64,000 nt of DNA, taken from NCBI GenBank assembly GCA_022036555.1, contig CM039134.1:7688818-7752817 (forward strand). Reading direction: 5' to 3'. Numbering within the stretch: the stretch's first letter is position 1; each line of letters begins with the position of its first letter. Both the position numbers and the translations under genes were made by a program. Positions 23,431 through 35,776 of this stretch are shown one piece after another. This DNA is from Microstegium vimineum. Lineage: Eukaryota; Streptophyta; Magnoliopsida; Poales; Poaceae. A model generated the notes under the pieces. The model was not told where the DNA came from and did no database searches. It saw only the letters and a program-made list of their open reading frames with translations.

Positions 23431-26081
23431 TCAGTCCGCCGTCCAGCTCTGCTCCACGACCTCCCGCACTTTGCGGTTGTACTCTCGCTTGTTCTCACTG
23501 AACATGCGGGCAGCTTCAGAGTTAGCGGGCGAGTTGGGGTTTGGATCGCACAACAATGACTGCAAATGGCACACACCTCAGGTTAGTCACACTCTGGCCA
23601 AATTCGTAATTCATAAACATATAAATAGAGAAGACATTCAACTCCACACAGACATCCAGATCCGTAGCATTAACAGAAACTACTTCCTCTGCCCCAAAAA
23701 GAGTACACTTCTAAATCTGGTCCAAATAGAACTATTTATGTTTTAAAAAGTTTATAAAAAATAGTATCAACAATTATGATTCCAAATAGGTATAATATGA
23801 AAATATATCCCGTAATGAATCTAATGATATCTATTTGGTACCACAAGTATTTTTAAAAATTTGGATAAACTGAAGATTGTTTGACTTAGCATTGTTGATA
23901 GAAGTGCACTCTTTTTGGGATTGAGGGAGTTGCTATGCATTGCAAAGTTGAATGATATTGTATAACAAGCAAAAGTTACACATGTTGGAAAAACAATAAT
24001 CTCTGCTAAGAAAAGATTATTTGTATGGTTGTACCTGGATCGACGTGAGTATTGCAGCTACATCATATATCGGACTCCACTGATTCTGCAGGATATCTAA
24101 GCATATGCTTCCATCAGCATAAACTACACAAGAGAAAAATATGTTAGGATGACATATAAGTGGACATTAGAAGGTAGTACCATCCTATAGTTAGGAGCAG
24201 TTGTATCAGAATACGCCAGGGTTCCATTGGTTCAAAACCAATGGCACTCCATGCATTGTGTAATCTCATTATTATCGAAATATAGGTATTCACAAATCAC
24301 GGCACATATCTAATACATCAAGATAACCACAAACACAGAAAAGTTTTGCCAAAGAAAAAGTCTATGATGTCTGAGCTGAACAGGTCCCTTGGGGGAAAGA
24401 ACAAGGAAGTCAGCAAACACAAAATCAGATCTACTTACTTCCTGTGCACTCATGTAAATATGGATGAGAAACAGCTTACTGTTAGGATGAAACATCCTAG
24501 AAACAAAGCGCACAGTTGGTGGCTTGTTTGGATATTCTTCATTAAACTGGAGAGTCAGCTTGAACGTACCTGAGAATAAAATAGGAGTTAGCATATCAAT
24601 GAAAGGACAGACCAGAACACAGAAGCAAACTACTTCCTCCGTCCCAAATTATAAAAACGTTTGGGCATTTCTAGATTCATAGCTTTTGCTATGTATCTAG
24701 AGAAAACATATATCTAGGTGCGTAGCAAAAGCTATGAACCTAGAAAAGCCAAAAACGTCTTATAATTTGGAACATAGGAAGTATGTAGTAAGCACAGAAA
24801 CACAAGTTAGCGACACAGAATCTAAGAGCTATTGTGTGAGTTAGTGCACTGGAGATTTAGAATCATTTTCATATTTCAAACTTTCCCAACATATTGAACG
24901 ACAATATACGATCATTTATTTCCAAAATGGAAATGTTTTCGAGTTATGGCAAACTTTGAAAAATTTTACTACCACAAAATTAACACAAAGCATAAGGGAA
25001 TTGACGCCACAGGATGTCAACAAAAAGGTGACATGCTGCAGGTCGCGCACATACAATCCTGGGGTGCCTGAAACATAAGCTTCCAATCAGGCATGTATTA
25101 TCAGCTAACTCAAACTGCAGATCAGTCAAAGTGTACACATTGTCTTGTTCTTGAAACAGCACAAATACAAAAATGGCAACAAGAGGAAGAGGGCCATAGC
25201 AGCTATTGATTATCTCCATTAAGAGGAGCATAATAGAATTAATTCCTGAATAATGGGGTTCATCCAGCTAATTCTTTAACTTTATTCTGTCTGAATCAAT
25301 CATTCTACACATATATACAAATACCAAAGCATTGGCTGACCTTTCTCAGCATCAGCAACATGCTTTGGGCTTGCATGTTCTCACAGTAGCAATAGTCGTT
25401 GCAATGTTGTTTCCTCTTATCTTAAGATTCAATGAGAGAAGAAAAAGAATTCTCACTAGGTTTAACAATAGTTTTATTGTTTACAATTATTACTATTTGC
25501 TTTAGAAGTTAATTTGATGTCATCTCTTACCCAAAGTGACACTAGCGTTAGCAGTACGTTACAAAGTTCCATTGAATTTGGGGGTCAGTTTCCTCCATAA
25601 ATCTTAACTTGGAATTTGAGTAAGGTCAACAAATTCAGATAACTGAGAAACTTCTGCTTGCCACCTGCAGTGAACTACTGCCAGCTAGACGATTGTCGTA
25701 TTCGGTAATGCTTGATCACATCAGTGGTGTGTTGCTGGCAAAGCCAGCAGCAGCATATGCAGATGCAATTTATTATCGTTTGGCACACGATGAGTTGGGT
25801 CTAGGAAGCAAAAATCTGCAACAAAAATCAGATTAACTAACCTCCATCCCACGGGGTATCATCAGGTCTGTAAATGAAATAAACATATACAAAGACGATG
25901 TCAGATTACAATTCAAACTAAAAGAAAGGGAGGAAATGGAGGATTCTGCATCATACCCAAATATGACAGCATTCCACAACATTATGTTGTTATCCTGCGG
26001 GGCGCCACTTATGCCGGCCGGAGGGTCCTGCATCAACCGCTTGAAATCCCTCATCAACCTCTTCCTCGCAGGAGTCGACAT
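23431..26081 (-). CDS. UBC2: Ubiquitin-conjugating enzyme E2, RAD6/UBC2 type
   Basis: Five coding exons: 25957..26081, 25842..25867, 24480..24569, 24035..24123 and 23431..23559 (TGA), all GT-AG. They give 152 aa, the usual plant UBC1/2 length. The start MSTPARKRLMRDFKRLM is canonical RAD6, and the HPN motif is at residues 78-80. The catalytic Cys is residue 88 (DGSICLDILQ), the end EVVEQSWTAD. RAD6-type E2s transfer ubiquitin to histone H2B and PCNA with RING partners (HUB1/2, RAD18) in the nucleus. An upstream in-frame codon near 26099 lies inside a 5' UTR intron (26094-26356, acceptor GTGCAG), so the start at 26081 is chosen. Complete and apparently functional. Confidence 0.97.
23683..23930. 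mobile_element. Stowaway-type MITE in UBC2 intron 4
   Basis: The left end, CTTCCTCTGCCCCAAAAAGAG, is inverted at the right (GCACTCTTTTTGGGATTGAGGGAG). TA precedes the left end; the right end is degenerate. AT-rich interior, no coding. Confidence 0.75.
24633..24781. mobile_element. Stowaway-type MITE in UBC2 intron 2
   Basis: CTTCCTCCGTCCCAAATTAT at the left; TATAATTTGGAACATAGGAAG at the right; TA flanks. It carries two inverted copies of a TAGCAAAAGCTATG-type internal motif and is related to the element at 20862. It lies in the intron 24570-25841. Confidence 0.85.
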
Positions 26082-26093
26082 CCCCGGATGTCC

Positions 26094-26357
26094 CTGCACG
26101 ACACATATACCTCAACGTGAGCCAAAGGATCGCACGAATCTATCACCGATCCACCACCGCCCCGCCCCGGCACGTGCAGGATTAACAACAGGAACAAAAT
26201 TTTGGGGGGTGGGGGCGGGGGGATACAGCTGTTACCACCAGCAGCACAGAGCGAACAAATCCGCAACATAATTTTGTGGATCGGGGCATCCATCCACACC
26301 CAGGACGATACGGATTAACTAATCACACACAGAGAAAGGATCCTGCAGAGCTTTACC
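26094..26357 (-). other. 5' UTR intron of UBC2
   Basis: Minus-strand donor CCTAG|GTAAAGC (exon side ends at 26357) and acceptor GTGCAG before GGACATCCGGGG, 12 bases upstream of the ATG. The untranslated first exon probably runs to about 26470. Splicing is inferred from sites only. Confidence 0.6.
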
Positions 26358-26946
26358 TAGGCAAGAAGAAATCAATCGAGGTCCAGCAGATGGACCGGAC
26401 GGATGGATCTCCAGTCCACACTAGCTGTAGCTTATGCGCCCAGCCGCCCAGTAGAGTGTAGAGGGGAGGACGATGACGACATGACAAAAGAAGAAGACGA
26501 GGTGAGAGGAGTCCTGGAACGCGTGAAGGTCCGAACAAAGGGGCGACTTTTTTCATTTCATTCTTTTGTTTTCTTTTTCGCTAGGTGCTTTTGAGGGAAT
26601 TAGTTCTTTCTTGTTTTACTTTTCTTATTATTCACTTTCTGATTTTACCCTCGGTCCTGAAATACAACTGGTTGATTGAAGTTTATCCTAAAAACAGAAT
26701 AACTTTTATAGGATCTGATTATTTACCCATATTACTATTGCATTATTAGAGGCTATACAACATTTTTTTAATCTGAACATAGCAATGTAATTTGTTGTTG
26801 TTTAGTTTATGTGGATATAAAATTGTATAATGTTATGCATGTGATTGATTTCTTTCATAAGTGACCAAATTGTCTCTTAGATTGCAGAGCAAGTGTTTGG
26901 ACCATATTTTGGTTACTCTTTATGCTGGTCTTCCATATATGACTTA

Positions 26947-27280
26947 GGAGGTGTTTGGATCCTTGGGCTAAAGTTTATCCCTTGTCACGTTGGATGTTCG
27001 GATGGTAATTAGAGGACTAAACATGAGCTAATTATAAAACTAATAGCAGAAGCGTAGCTAATTCGCGAGATGATCTATTAAGCCTAATTAATTCTTAATT
27101 CTTTAGCAGTACATGTTTGCTATAGCACCATATTGTCAAATCATGGACTAATATGCTTAATAGATTAGTATCACGAATTAGCCATGGCTTATGTAATTAT
27201 TTTTAGAATTAACCTATGTTTAATACTTCTAATTAGCATCCAAACATCAAATTTGATGGAGCTAAACTTTAGTCCCCTAA
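26947..27280. mobile_element. Tourist-like element, right end degenerate
   Basis: It starts GGAGGTGTTTGGATCCTTGG after TTA and has an inverted AAACTTTAGTCCCCTAAG at the right. The terminal GGATCCAAACACC expected there is absent, so the right end is truncated or diverged. Internal TTAGTCC/CTAATTA palindromes are typical of the class. Confidence 0.5.
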
Positions 27281-29868
27281 GAGTAATTTCAAGAGAGTTT
27301 GTAAAATTTGATGGTTAAATCAATGATTTAGCTATCAAGAGACTTTGTAAAATTAGATGGCTAAATCAATGATTTAGCTATTCACTAAAAATAGAAAACC
27401 TCTTCCAAAAATAAGTAAAATTCCAAGAGACTTTCTAAGACAAATAATCCAATGCATATTTAGCTGGCAAGGGGCATGTTGCGATGCTCTATGCACGCGG
27501 GACGAGCCAAGCGTGCATAGGGGAAGCAGATGACAAGCTGGCATGCTATATTTAGCTAGTGAGGATCCCATGATACCATACTTGCTATTTTAGAACATCG
27601 GAGAGAAGAGTTGTTGAATGACTATTTTCTATATAAAAATATCTAAATATATAATACATATATGAATTCTCTATTGTTGGAGATGCTTTAATATCCAAAC
27701 ATTCACTCAAAGTGTCATGTTCCATGGGATGGTTTTATCCCCCCAAGGATAGCCCTATTAAGAAAATAAAGACTTAAGTTGGTTTGTGACTCAATTAAAA
27801 AATGTCCAAATTCCAATTGTGACCTCAAAAGTGATAAGCCACTTCACTTTTTATGACTAGCTTCTAACCACAATAGGATGTGAAGGGACCATTCCATCAT
27901 GGATGCGTGCTCCAATCTGAAGATTTTAGAACTGACCATAACTTATATGAGAGTGATATGTTCCTATGATAAAAAGGTGTCCTATGTTAATTTAGACAAC
28001 TATTCTTGTAAGTTAGTGTATCGATTGGGTGATTCCTTTTGGAGTAGGGATGAAAGTGGGTTGGCCCGTGAGTTCGCATATAAGGTTAGTTTTTGCAGGT
28101 TATAGCGAAATCCACAACAATCAAGTCTATATACAAGCTCGCGGACCAGCCCACTTGTGTCCCTACTTTTTGAAGTATCTCGGAAAGAGACCAATGAAAG
28201 ACGGAGTGAGCTCGTAGCTTAGAGGATGTTGAGGGTCACATAATTGACAAATTTATAAAGAAAAATATTAATACCTCCTATCAAGTGGATGGATAATATG
28301 ATGACAACAAACTAGCAAAAGCTACCTTAGAGTTTCAAGGAGGGTTCAAAGGACGAGAATTCATAAGGAGGTTAAGAATGCAATAAATTAGCCCAATTTG
28401 AGCTCCAAATTAAGATAATAATTCTATAACCTGAGAGGGGCAAAGCTCTCTACTAGTTCTACCGCTCAAAATTCCCCTTTCCTCTCCATTGCTCCAATGG
28501 TATGGAAGCAACCTTTTTATTCTCTCCTCCAATGTTTTTTTCGGTGTTTGTTAATTACTCCTAACTTTCAGCATGACATATTAAAAAGGATCAAGTCTAC
28601 TTCAACACATGATTCGCCAGCTATCAAAATTGACATGGAAGTTCATAGTTAAATTGTAATACATCATACCTCCTTGACTGGATCATGCATTGTCATACTG
28701 CAATTTTACGTTCGGAGCAATTATTTGACGAGAACAAATGTCAAACTTTATGGAGCTATAGGCAGGAACAGACAATAACTTTTAGACATATGTTTTATAC
28801 ATGAACCATAAAAAATAAACATTATCTAATTAAACACTATTTTAAAACTGCTAAATATTGCCCATGATAATCTTATTGTTAAAACATTTACATATGGGAA
28901 GCTCTACCAAAAACAAACTCCAGTTATATAAATATAGGAAGCCCTACTAAGACTTATATTATGAATTTGTATTATATAGTATGAATGATCACTTTGTCAA
29001 AAGAAGAGATCAAAGAAATAACAAGTAGAAATAAGTGCTACAGGAAAATACAAATTATTAGTTATGTAATTAAAATTACGCAGATGGTTACCGTGTTAAG
29101 AAATATTTAAAAACAGGAGATGGAAAGATGCAATTGTAGTGTATCAATATTCTCCCTATTATTTAATATTAGATTAGTTTCAACTTAAAATATATGTCAT
29201 GATTATAATTTTTTTTTGTGAGAGTACAATTAGAGTAATGCATATATTATCAAATCACGTAACCAAGTCTATTGGTAAGGGGACCAAACAGACAACCATC
29301 GACAAATGAAGATGTTTTGTAGATAAGTCTGATAGTCGAATCTAGTTTAGCCGTCCTGCCTTCATATCCATCTAGGTCCCAGCATATATGCCCTAAGCAA
29401 GATCAGGTCTTGGCGCTCTTCACGTGATCGAAGAACAAGGAACAAGCGAGAACACTAATGACTATGACAAGATAGTCAATTGGTCACAACATTAGACGTC
29501 GATAGCATGCGGGTGACACTCATGAAGATGTATCTTAGCTACAGCTTCGTTGGACGACGGTTCGCATCACAGTAATGTTCTACAGAGAAAGAAATCACCA
29601 ATCATATTAAGAACAATGTCTATCGAATAATGTGTTAATGCACGAGTTTATCTTCCTCTTGCAATTGTATATGGTTGCCCTCGCGACTGCGTTCTTGCGA
29701 CGAGGTAGTCGTGGCTTTGGAGTTGGAATGACCGGATTTTGTAATAGAGCTTATGTAGTTATTATGTTCAAAGTTAAAATTTTTGGTAAAAATCCATCAA
29801 ACTAGGCTAACTCGACTTCTCTGACAATTCACAATTCACAGTTCGCTAGACCTTCTTTAGCAAACCAT
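27281..29868. other. Gene-free, AT-rich interval
   Basis: No coding exon is recognised. It contains a near-tandem repeat of a segment with TTAAATCAATGATTTAGC (27310-27385), a foldback at 28044-28166, and otherwise unassigned AT-rich DNA. The last about 150 bases before 30016 are probably promoter and 5' leader of RH39. Confidence 0.7.
28044..28166. mobile_element. Small foldback (hAT-like) element
   Basis: GTAGGGATGAAAGTGGGTTGG at the left pairs with CCAGCCCACTTGTGTCCCTAC at the right, and the palindrome continues inward (GAGTTCGCATATA against TATACAAGCTCG). TAGGGATGA-type ends recall hAT MITEs; no clear 8-bp duplication was seen. Confidence 0.6.
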
Positions 29869-30015
29869 TTGTTTCGGATCGCGTCCTCAGCTCAGCAGTA
29901 CCCGCCATCCCGTCCCCTACCATACCACTTGTGCTCTCTTATCCGCGCCGCGTCCCCTTCCACTCATCAGAACCCCCCGCACCCTCTAACTAAACCCTCA
30001 CCGCACCGGCCACCC

Positions 30016-33000
30016 ATGGCGATGGCCGGCGCCGCCACCGGCGGCCGCTTTCTCCTGCTCTCCCGCTCGTCCCCCGTTCGGCTCCGCCTCCTCCGCGCCG
30101 CCCTCTCCACCGCCGCCCCTACAGTCGGCCCCACCTCCACTCCCGCTCCCCCTCCGCGGCACGAGCTCCTCCTCGAGCGCCTCCGCCTCCGCCACCTCAA
30201 GGACGCCCCCTCCCCCGGCGCCCCGAGGCCCGCCTCGAGGGGCGCGGAGCGGAGCTCGCAGCAGGGAAAGGGGAAGAGGGTCGAGGCCGCGGAGAGCTTC
30301 GAGGAGCTCGGCCTCGGGGAGGAGGTGATGGCTTCGCTGGGGGAGATGGGCATCTCCACGCCAACGGAGATCCAGTGCGTTGGCGTGCCGGCAGTGCTGG
30401 CCGGAACCAGCGTCGTGCTCGGCTCCCACACCGGTTCCGGGAAAACGCTGGCATACTTGCTCCCTCTCGTTCAGGTGCTTCCTTCTTTTTCAGTATGGTG
30501 CGTAACTGTCTACATTGTAAAATAACAGCGGAGGAAAGATCAAATTGCACTGTGTTGCTTGCTATCGAAATAGTTTTGTTTCCATTAGAAGGGAAGACAA
30601 TTCACTTGATGCACGGTTTCTTTGGATAGACGTTTGCTCCATTAGTTCCACGAAATTTGGTATAAGTACCTTGTTTTGAGTTCAACAATTTCTTGACGGC
30701 TACTTGCTAGTCTACTGTATTGCCTAGGCTATTGTAGGTGAAAAAAGTGTACAACCCATCTGAGTCATCTTGTTTAATCCAGTTTCTGCTTTTACATTCT
30801 ATGAAGAAGTTTCCAAAAACACGCTTGATTACGCCGTGGATGCAACCTGATTGGAGTTAAACCACGCAGATTTTTTTTTCGCCAAACTAGAAATTAGGAA
30901 ATAGGAAATTTCTCTCTTGGTTATGCCTGTTAATCCGGATACACATAACAAAATCGATTGGTAACCAAACTAACTATGGCAGTCCTTTTATTTTATAGCT
31001 ACTTCGGCAGGATGAAGCAATGCTGGGGATATCAATGAAGCCAAGGCGGCCAAGAGCAGTAGTACTCTGCCCCACTAGGGAGCTAACTGAGCAGGTCGGC
31101 CATGGTTCCAAATTATTTGGAAACAGTGATGTTACCTGGATAATAACTAGTTATAGTAGGCATTAATTTATGCAAATTGATCAAATTACAGGTTTATCGA
31201 GTTGCAAAGTCTATCAGTCATCATGCACGTTTTCGGTCAACAATGGTTAGTGGAGGCACCCGTCTAAGACCCCAGGAAGATTCTTTGAACATGCCTGTTG
31301 ACATGGTTGTTGGCACTCCTGGAAGAATTCTTGATCATATCAAGGATGGTAACATGGTTTATGGTGATATTAAGTATCTGGTATGTTATTAAGTTCATGC
31401 TTATATTTACCATTTTGTAACATATTCACTGTTCTCATAATCAACTCGTTTTGATTTTCTTGTTCTGCATTTGAAGGTTCTGGATGAGGCAGATACAATG
31501 TTTGATCAAGGCTTTGGACCAGACATACGGAAGTTCCTTGCTCCATTGAAGAATCGTTCGACAAAGCCTGGTGATCAAGGTTTCCAAACAGTATTAGTCA
31601 CTGCCACTATGACAAAGGTTTTATGACCATGAAACATCCTTCCCTTGAAATCTATCTGATCCTCTGATTTCGGTTCATATATGCATACTTGGTTAGGACT
31701 TAGGACACATTGCTAATTTTATTAGACTGTCTTGCTTGTTGCATCAGTTAGTATTCAAGTACAAAGAAATCTCCAGTCTTTTGATAAATCTTTTGATCTC
31801 TTCAGTTTGCTGTACTGATACTTCAGGTATATATGTATCTTGTTTTATTATTTGTTTTTGTGTATTTTGACCCCTTTCTTCCTACTCTTTTACTGCAGGC
31901 TGTGCAAAAGTTGATTGATGAGGAATTTGAAGGTATTGTCCATTTGCGGACATCATCATTTCAAAAGAGAGTTTCAACAGCACGGCATGACTTTATCAAG
32001 CTTTCTGGAGCAGAAAACAAACTTGAGGCTCTTCTGCAGGTTGTGGAAATTCTTATTTCTCCTTCCCTCCTACACATATATATATCTGTCTTTCCATACA
32101 CTCTAGTTTAGAACTTGATAGTTGTATAAAAACCCCCTCAAAAGTGGTTTTATTTATATAGCATTCTTCACTTATTGCTATAGTTTTTTTGCCAGTACAG
32201 TAATGTAGCTATGTTAGATGGATGGATTGATGATTCCAAATTTCTATTTGACAATTGTTGTGAAAATGTGAAGTATGAGTGAAATATAACCACATTATTA
32301 CATCTGGAATTCAATTAATGGAGTAATCTTTTTTTTTTCAAAACGTCATTGGTTTCTGGCTAGTTTGGGTGTTTTGTGTGGTTAGATCAGTCATTCTTTG
32401 CTTGCCACGAGCATTGATGAAGTTGTATTTTTTCATATGTGGATTTCAATATTGAATGTGCATAGTTGGAGGCTCAGAGCCAAAGGAAGAATTGCAATAC
32501 ACATCTGTTCTAGATTATCTAATTGTGAGATAACAAAGAACTTTATTTCATATAGGTTCTTGAGCCAAGCTTGGCAAAGGGAAACAAAGTTATGGTATTC
32601 TGTAATACTTTAAATTCAAGTCGTGCAGTGGACCATTTTCTATCTGAAAACCAGATATCAACTGTTAACTATCATGGAGAGGTTCCAGCTGAAGAGAGGT
32701 TTGTTATACCTTTTTAACTCTATTATGTCTTTTTATGTATTATATGATATATGACTTTCGTATTTACGAGATCTGGTAATCAAATGTAGAGTTGAGAACC
32801 TGAACAAGTTCCGTAATGAAGAGGGGGATTGCCCAACATTGGTATGCACTGATCTGGCAGCTAGAGGCCTGGACCTGGATGTTGACCATGTCATCATGTT
32901 TGACTTCCCATCGAATTCGGTATGTTGCAGTGCCTGTATGTTCTTTGTGTTTGCATTTACTCCCATCACAGTGTTTCTTATGCAGTCTTTGTGGTTCTTG

Positions 33001-34094
33001 TGTTTTTAGATTGATTACCTTCACAGAACTGGGAGAACTGCACGCATGGGAGCCAAAGGTATAAACAATTCTTAGCTGTAACTGAACATATATGTACTTG
33101 CCCTTTATTGTTACCTTGCTAATCTAGCTTGTTACATTCTCTGCATATTATCTCTTATATTTTATCATGTTCTCATTGCAAACCAGAAACCAGCCTCCGT
33201 CATTGGAACTTAGGTTACCATCTGTCCATCTCATATCTTAATCGCACAGAGACCTTGCTGTTCTTTCATTAACAGGACTACAATAGTGAACTGAACAGGA
33301 TTACACTTTGCATACCTTAGAAAAGGGATAGGATAGAGGGAGTTTGAATCTTTGGCTTTCCTGAAACAAAACATTATATGATTTTGTGTCAAAAAGTGAG
33401 ATGGGTTACAAAGACATGAATATAGAGGTTTGCCACTTGTGTAGATGCACAAACAGTAGTCTGTACTGGGGTGATCTTCGGACAGGCAGCAGTAGATTTG
33501 CATGTTTCTTATGTATAATCACGCATTCTCATGGTCATCCCTAATGCAGGGAAAGTTACAAGCATTGTGGCTAAGAAGGATGTAGCTTTAGCTACACGGA
33601 TTGAAGAGGCCATGAAGAAAAATGAGAGCTTGGAAGCTCTCACGACTAACAATGTCAGAAGGGCAAACAGCCCGCAGAGTGTGAGCACCAGAGGGAGGCC
33701 CTCGAGGTTGGCTAAGACTTCAAATGCTCTTAAAGTTGTCAATCAGAAGGGTAGAAGGGGAGTAGCGCTATCTAGCAAGTCATCCCGTACTCCCAAGGAT
33801 ACAACTTCAACCCGAAGAGTAGCACTATCTAGCAAGTCATCCCGGACTCCCAAAGATACAACTTCAACCCGAAGGCGCTCGCCACTGAAGAGCCAGGCGA
33901 AGACAACGAATTCGGCAGCCCCTCGGAAAGCCAAGCTGGTGAAACCCACTCAGAGCACCACGAAGGTCTCAAAGAGCAAAGCAAAACCCGAGGGGCGAAA
34001 ATCAAAGAGCGATGCTCTGAACAAGCTGGGAACTAAGCTCAGTGTGGTCGGATTTAGAGGGCGCAGCTCAGGCAAATCAGCGCAATCTTCATAA
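30016..34094 (+). CDS. RH39: DEAD-box ATP-dependent RNA helicase 39 (plastid)
   Basis: Nine exons: 30016..30474, 30999..31094, 31192..31380, 31477..31617, 31899..32039, 32556..32698, 32790..32919, 33010..33058 and 33550..34094. They give 630 aa, all GT-AG and in phase. The N-terminus is Arg/Ser/Ala-rich like a plastid transit peptide. Q-motif Gln is residue 120, motif I SHTGSGKT 137-144, Ia PTRELT 178-183, TPGR 227-230, DEAD 251-254, motif III TAT (usually SAT) 290-292 and HRTGRTAR 438-445. The C-terminus is basic with a 19-residue tandem repeat. Arabidopsis RH39 is needed for the hidden break in chloroplast 23S rRNA. ATG 30016 is the first ATG in a frame that is open from 29869. Confidence 0.96.
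33762..33875 (+). repeat. 57-bp in-frame tandem duplication in RH39 last exon
   Basis: Units 33762-33818 and 33819-33875 differ at four bases and encode VALSSKSSRTPKDTTSTRR twice. It lies in the Lys/Ser/Arg-rich tail beyond the helicase core. Confidence 0.95.
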
Positions 34095-34520
34095 GACGTC
34101 GGTGTATTTTTTTTTTCCTTTTAGCCGAAAAGGTTTTTGTTGCTTTTAGATAGTGCAGCCTGTAAATACCTGATGAGACTTTTTTTTTCATATTTTTTTT
34201 CTTTGCGGGCTTATAAGTGAAAGAAAACAATCTGAGATCTAAACACAGCACATCTATGTAATATTGTATTCAGCAGAATGTTGGATCAACTACCTTTCAT
34301 TACCTGTACTTTACCCACGATTTTTTTGACGAATTATGTGGAGTGTCCCTATGCTCTTGTTTTGTTTGGAAATTCTTGAACATTTTAAAGACCATCTGAA
34401 CTGAATACACTTTTATGATTGCAGATGGATGTTTACGCAGTAATGTCACTTTGCGGCAAATTTCAAGTGATCAACATATTTCGTTCGAAGACAATTGATC
34501 AGATCTTACGTTCACGTGTG

Positions 34521-34614
34521 CCGTAGAAGGATGTGGAACTTTCAAGTGATCAGATTAACATATTTCAAGTGATCAACAAATTTCAGTAATACCGTAGAAG
34601 GATGTGGAACTTTC
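34521..34614 (+). repeat. Direct repeat upstream of the sHSP gene
   Basis: CCGTAGAAGGATGTGGAACTTTC occurs at 34521-34543 and 34592-34614, with TTTCAAGTGATCA copies between and before. The second copy ends inside a perfect heat-shock element. Confidence 0.9.
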
Positions 34615-34852
34615 CCGAAAGAACGGCACAGAAACGAGACGGACAGGTACAGATAGGACCAACAGGTGGCAGTTGCCACAACCTACTGACACATGGGCCC
34701 AGAAAACCCCACTGTCTCTGGAGAAAGACCATCCAAAGCACAGAAACTCTATTTTATTCTGGACTCTTCCGGAGTCCCGACCACGGACGCCTGCGCCTCG
34801 CCGCGCCCCGCACTCTCCACCACCTTTCAGAACCTTCGGTCGCCTTCCAGAA
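34607..34852 (+). promoter_or_regulatory. Heat-shock element cluster of the sHSP promoter
   Basis: GAACTTTCCCGAA (34607-34619) is a three-unit nGAAnnTTCn array. GAACCTTC (34830-34837) and TTCCAGAA (34845-34852) are perfect two-unit elements close to the TATA box, and TTCTGGACTCTTCCGGAG (34757-34774) is an imperfect array. These are binding sites for heat-shock transcription factors. Confidence 0.85.
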
Positions 34853-34871
34853 GGCTACCCCTCACGAACAA

Positions 34872-34877
34872 TATAAA
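34872..34877 (+). promoter_or_regulatory. TATA box of the sHSP gene
   Basis: TATAAA 106 bases upstream of the ATG and 20 bases after the nearest heat-shock element. Confidence 0.8.
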
Positions 34878-34982
34878 CCGTCCCCTCCCGCCTCGTCACT
34901 CCCCACACCAAGAATCACATCACACGCACAGCAATCCAAGAAAACCAACACATCAACAAGCAGAGCGATCCGAGAACGAGAG

Positions 34983-35483
34983 ATGGACGCGAGGATGTTC
35001 GGCCACGAGACCCCCCTGATGGTGGCACTGCAGCACCTGCTGGACGTGCCGGACGGCGACGCCGGCGCGGCGGGCGGCGACAAGGCGGGCTCCGGCGGCG
35101 CGGGCGGCGGGCCCACGCGCACCTACGTCCGCGACGCGCGCGCCATGGCGGCCACTCCGGCCGACGTCAAGGAGCTTCCCGGCGCGTACGCGTTCGTGGT
35201 GGACATGCCGGGGCTGGGCACGGGCGACATCAAGGTGCAGGTGGAGGACGAGCGGGTGCTGGTGATCAGCGGCGAGCGGCGCCGGGAGGAGCGCGAGGAC
35301 GCCAAGTACCTGCGCATGGAACGGCGGATGGGCAAGTTCATGCGCAAGTTCGTGCTGCCGGACAATGCTGACATGGACAAGATCTCCGCGGTGTGCAGGG
35401 ACGGCGTGCTCACGGTCACTGTCGAGAAGTTGCCCCCGCCTGAGCCCAAGAAGCCCAAGACCATCGAGGTCAAGGTCGCCTGA
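34983..35483 (+). CDS. Class II small heat shock protein, 166 aa
   Basis: Single intronless ORF, ATG 34983 to TGA 35483. The N-terminus MDARMFGHETPLMVALQHLL and a short Gly/Ala-rich spacer are typical of cytosolic class II sHSPs. The alpha-crystallin domain follows: DVKELPGAYAFVVDMPGL, ERVLVISGERRREE, KFVLPDNADMDKISA. It then has DGVLTVTVEKLPPPE and the tail motif KTIEVKV. Such proteins form oligomers that hold unfolding proteins during heat stress; the promoter has heat-shock elements. GC content is very high. A longer in-frame reading from 34602 covers promoter sequence and is not used. From memory, rice has an 18.0-kDa class II sHSP locus near the RH39 locus on chromosome 1, which would fit this neighbourhood. 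Confidence 0.96.
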   Translation: MDARMFGHETPLMVALQHLLDVPDGDAGAAGGDKAGSGGAGGGPTRTYVRDARAMAATPADVKELPGAYAFVVDMPGLGTGDIKVQVEDERVLVISGERRREEREDAKYLRMERRMGKFMRKFVLPDNADMDKISAVCRDGVLTVTVEKLPPPEPKKPKTIEVKVA

Positions 35484-35770
35484 GAGGACTACTTCGTCGA
35501 CCGAAGCTTGGAAGATGATGTCGGAGCAATGCCAGCCAGCTGAGATGAGAACCTGTGGAATGTGGTGAGGAAGAGGAATAATCCGTTGCACTGGTAGTAA
35601 GGAGTGTAGTAGCTGTAGTAGTGTGCTTCTGAATATGTGTGCTTGCTTTTCTTCGGTCGCGGTATCTGTCTTCCAATCCTATCTGATGTAGTATCTACTT
35701 TGGTTTCGTCTGAACCATGGTGGTTTTGAAGCTTTTGTGATGCAAAAGAGAATGTCCTGATGCTTTCTGA

Positions 35771-35776
35771 AATAAA
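35771..35776 (+). terminator. Poly(A) signal of the sHSP gene
   Basis: AATAAA 288 bases after the stop codon, in T-rich sequence. Confidence 0.5.

Noticed and set aside
29967..30550. Minus-strand ORFs over RH39 exon 1
   Set aside because: Mirror images of a GC-rich coding exon; the plus strand has the splice sites and helicase motifs.
34602..34982. N-terminal extension of the sHSP
   Set aside because: The frame is open upstream but covers heat-shock elements and the TATA box; class II sHSPs start at MDARMFG-like sequence.
34953..35591. 212-codon minus ORF over the sHSP gene
   Set aside because: GC-rich antisense reading of a well-identified gene with its own promoter.
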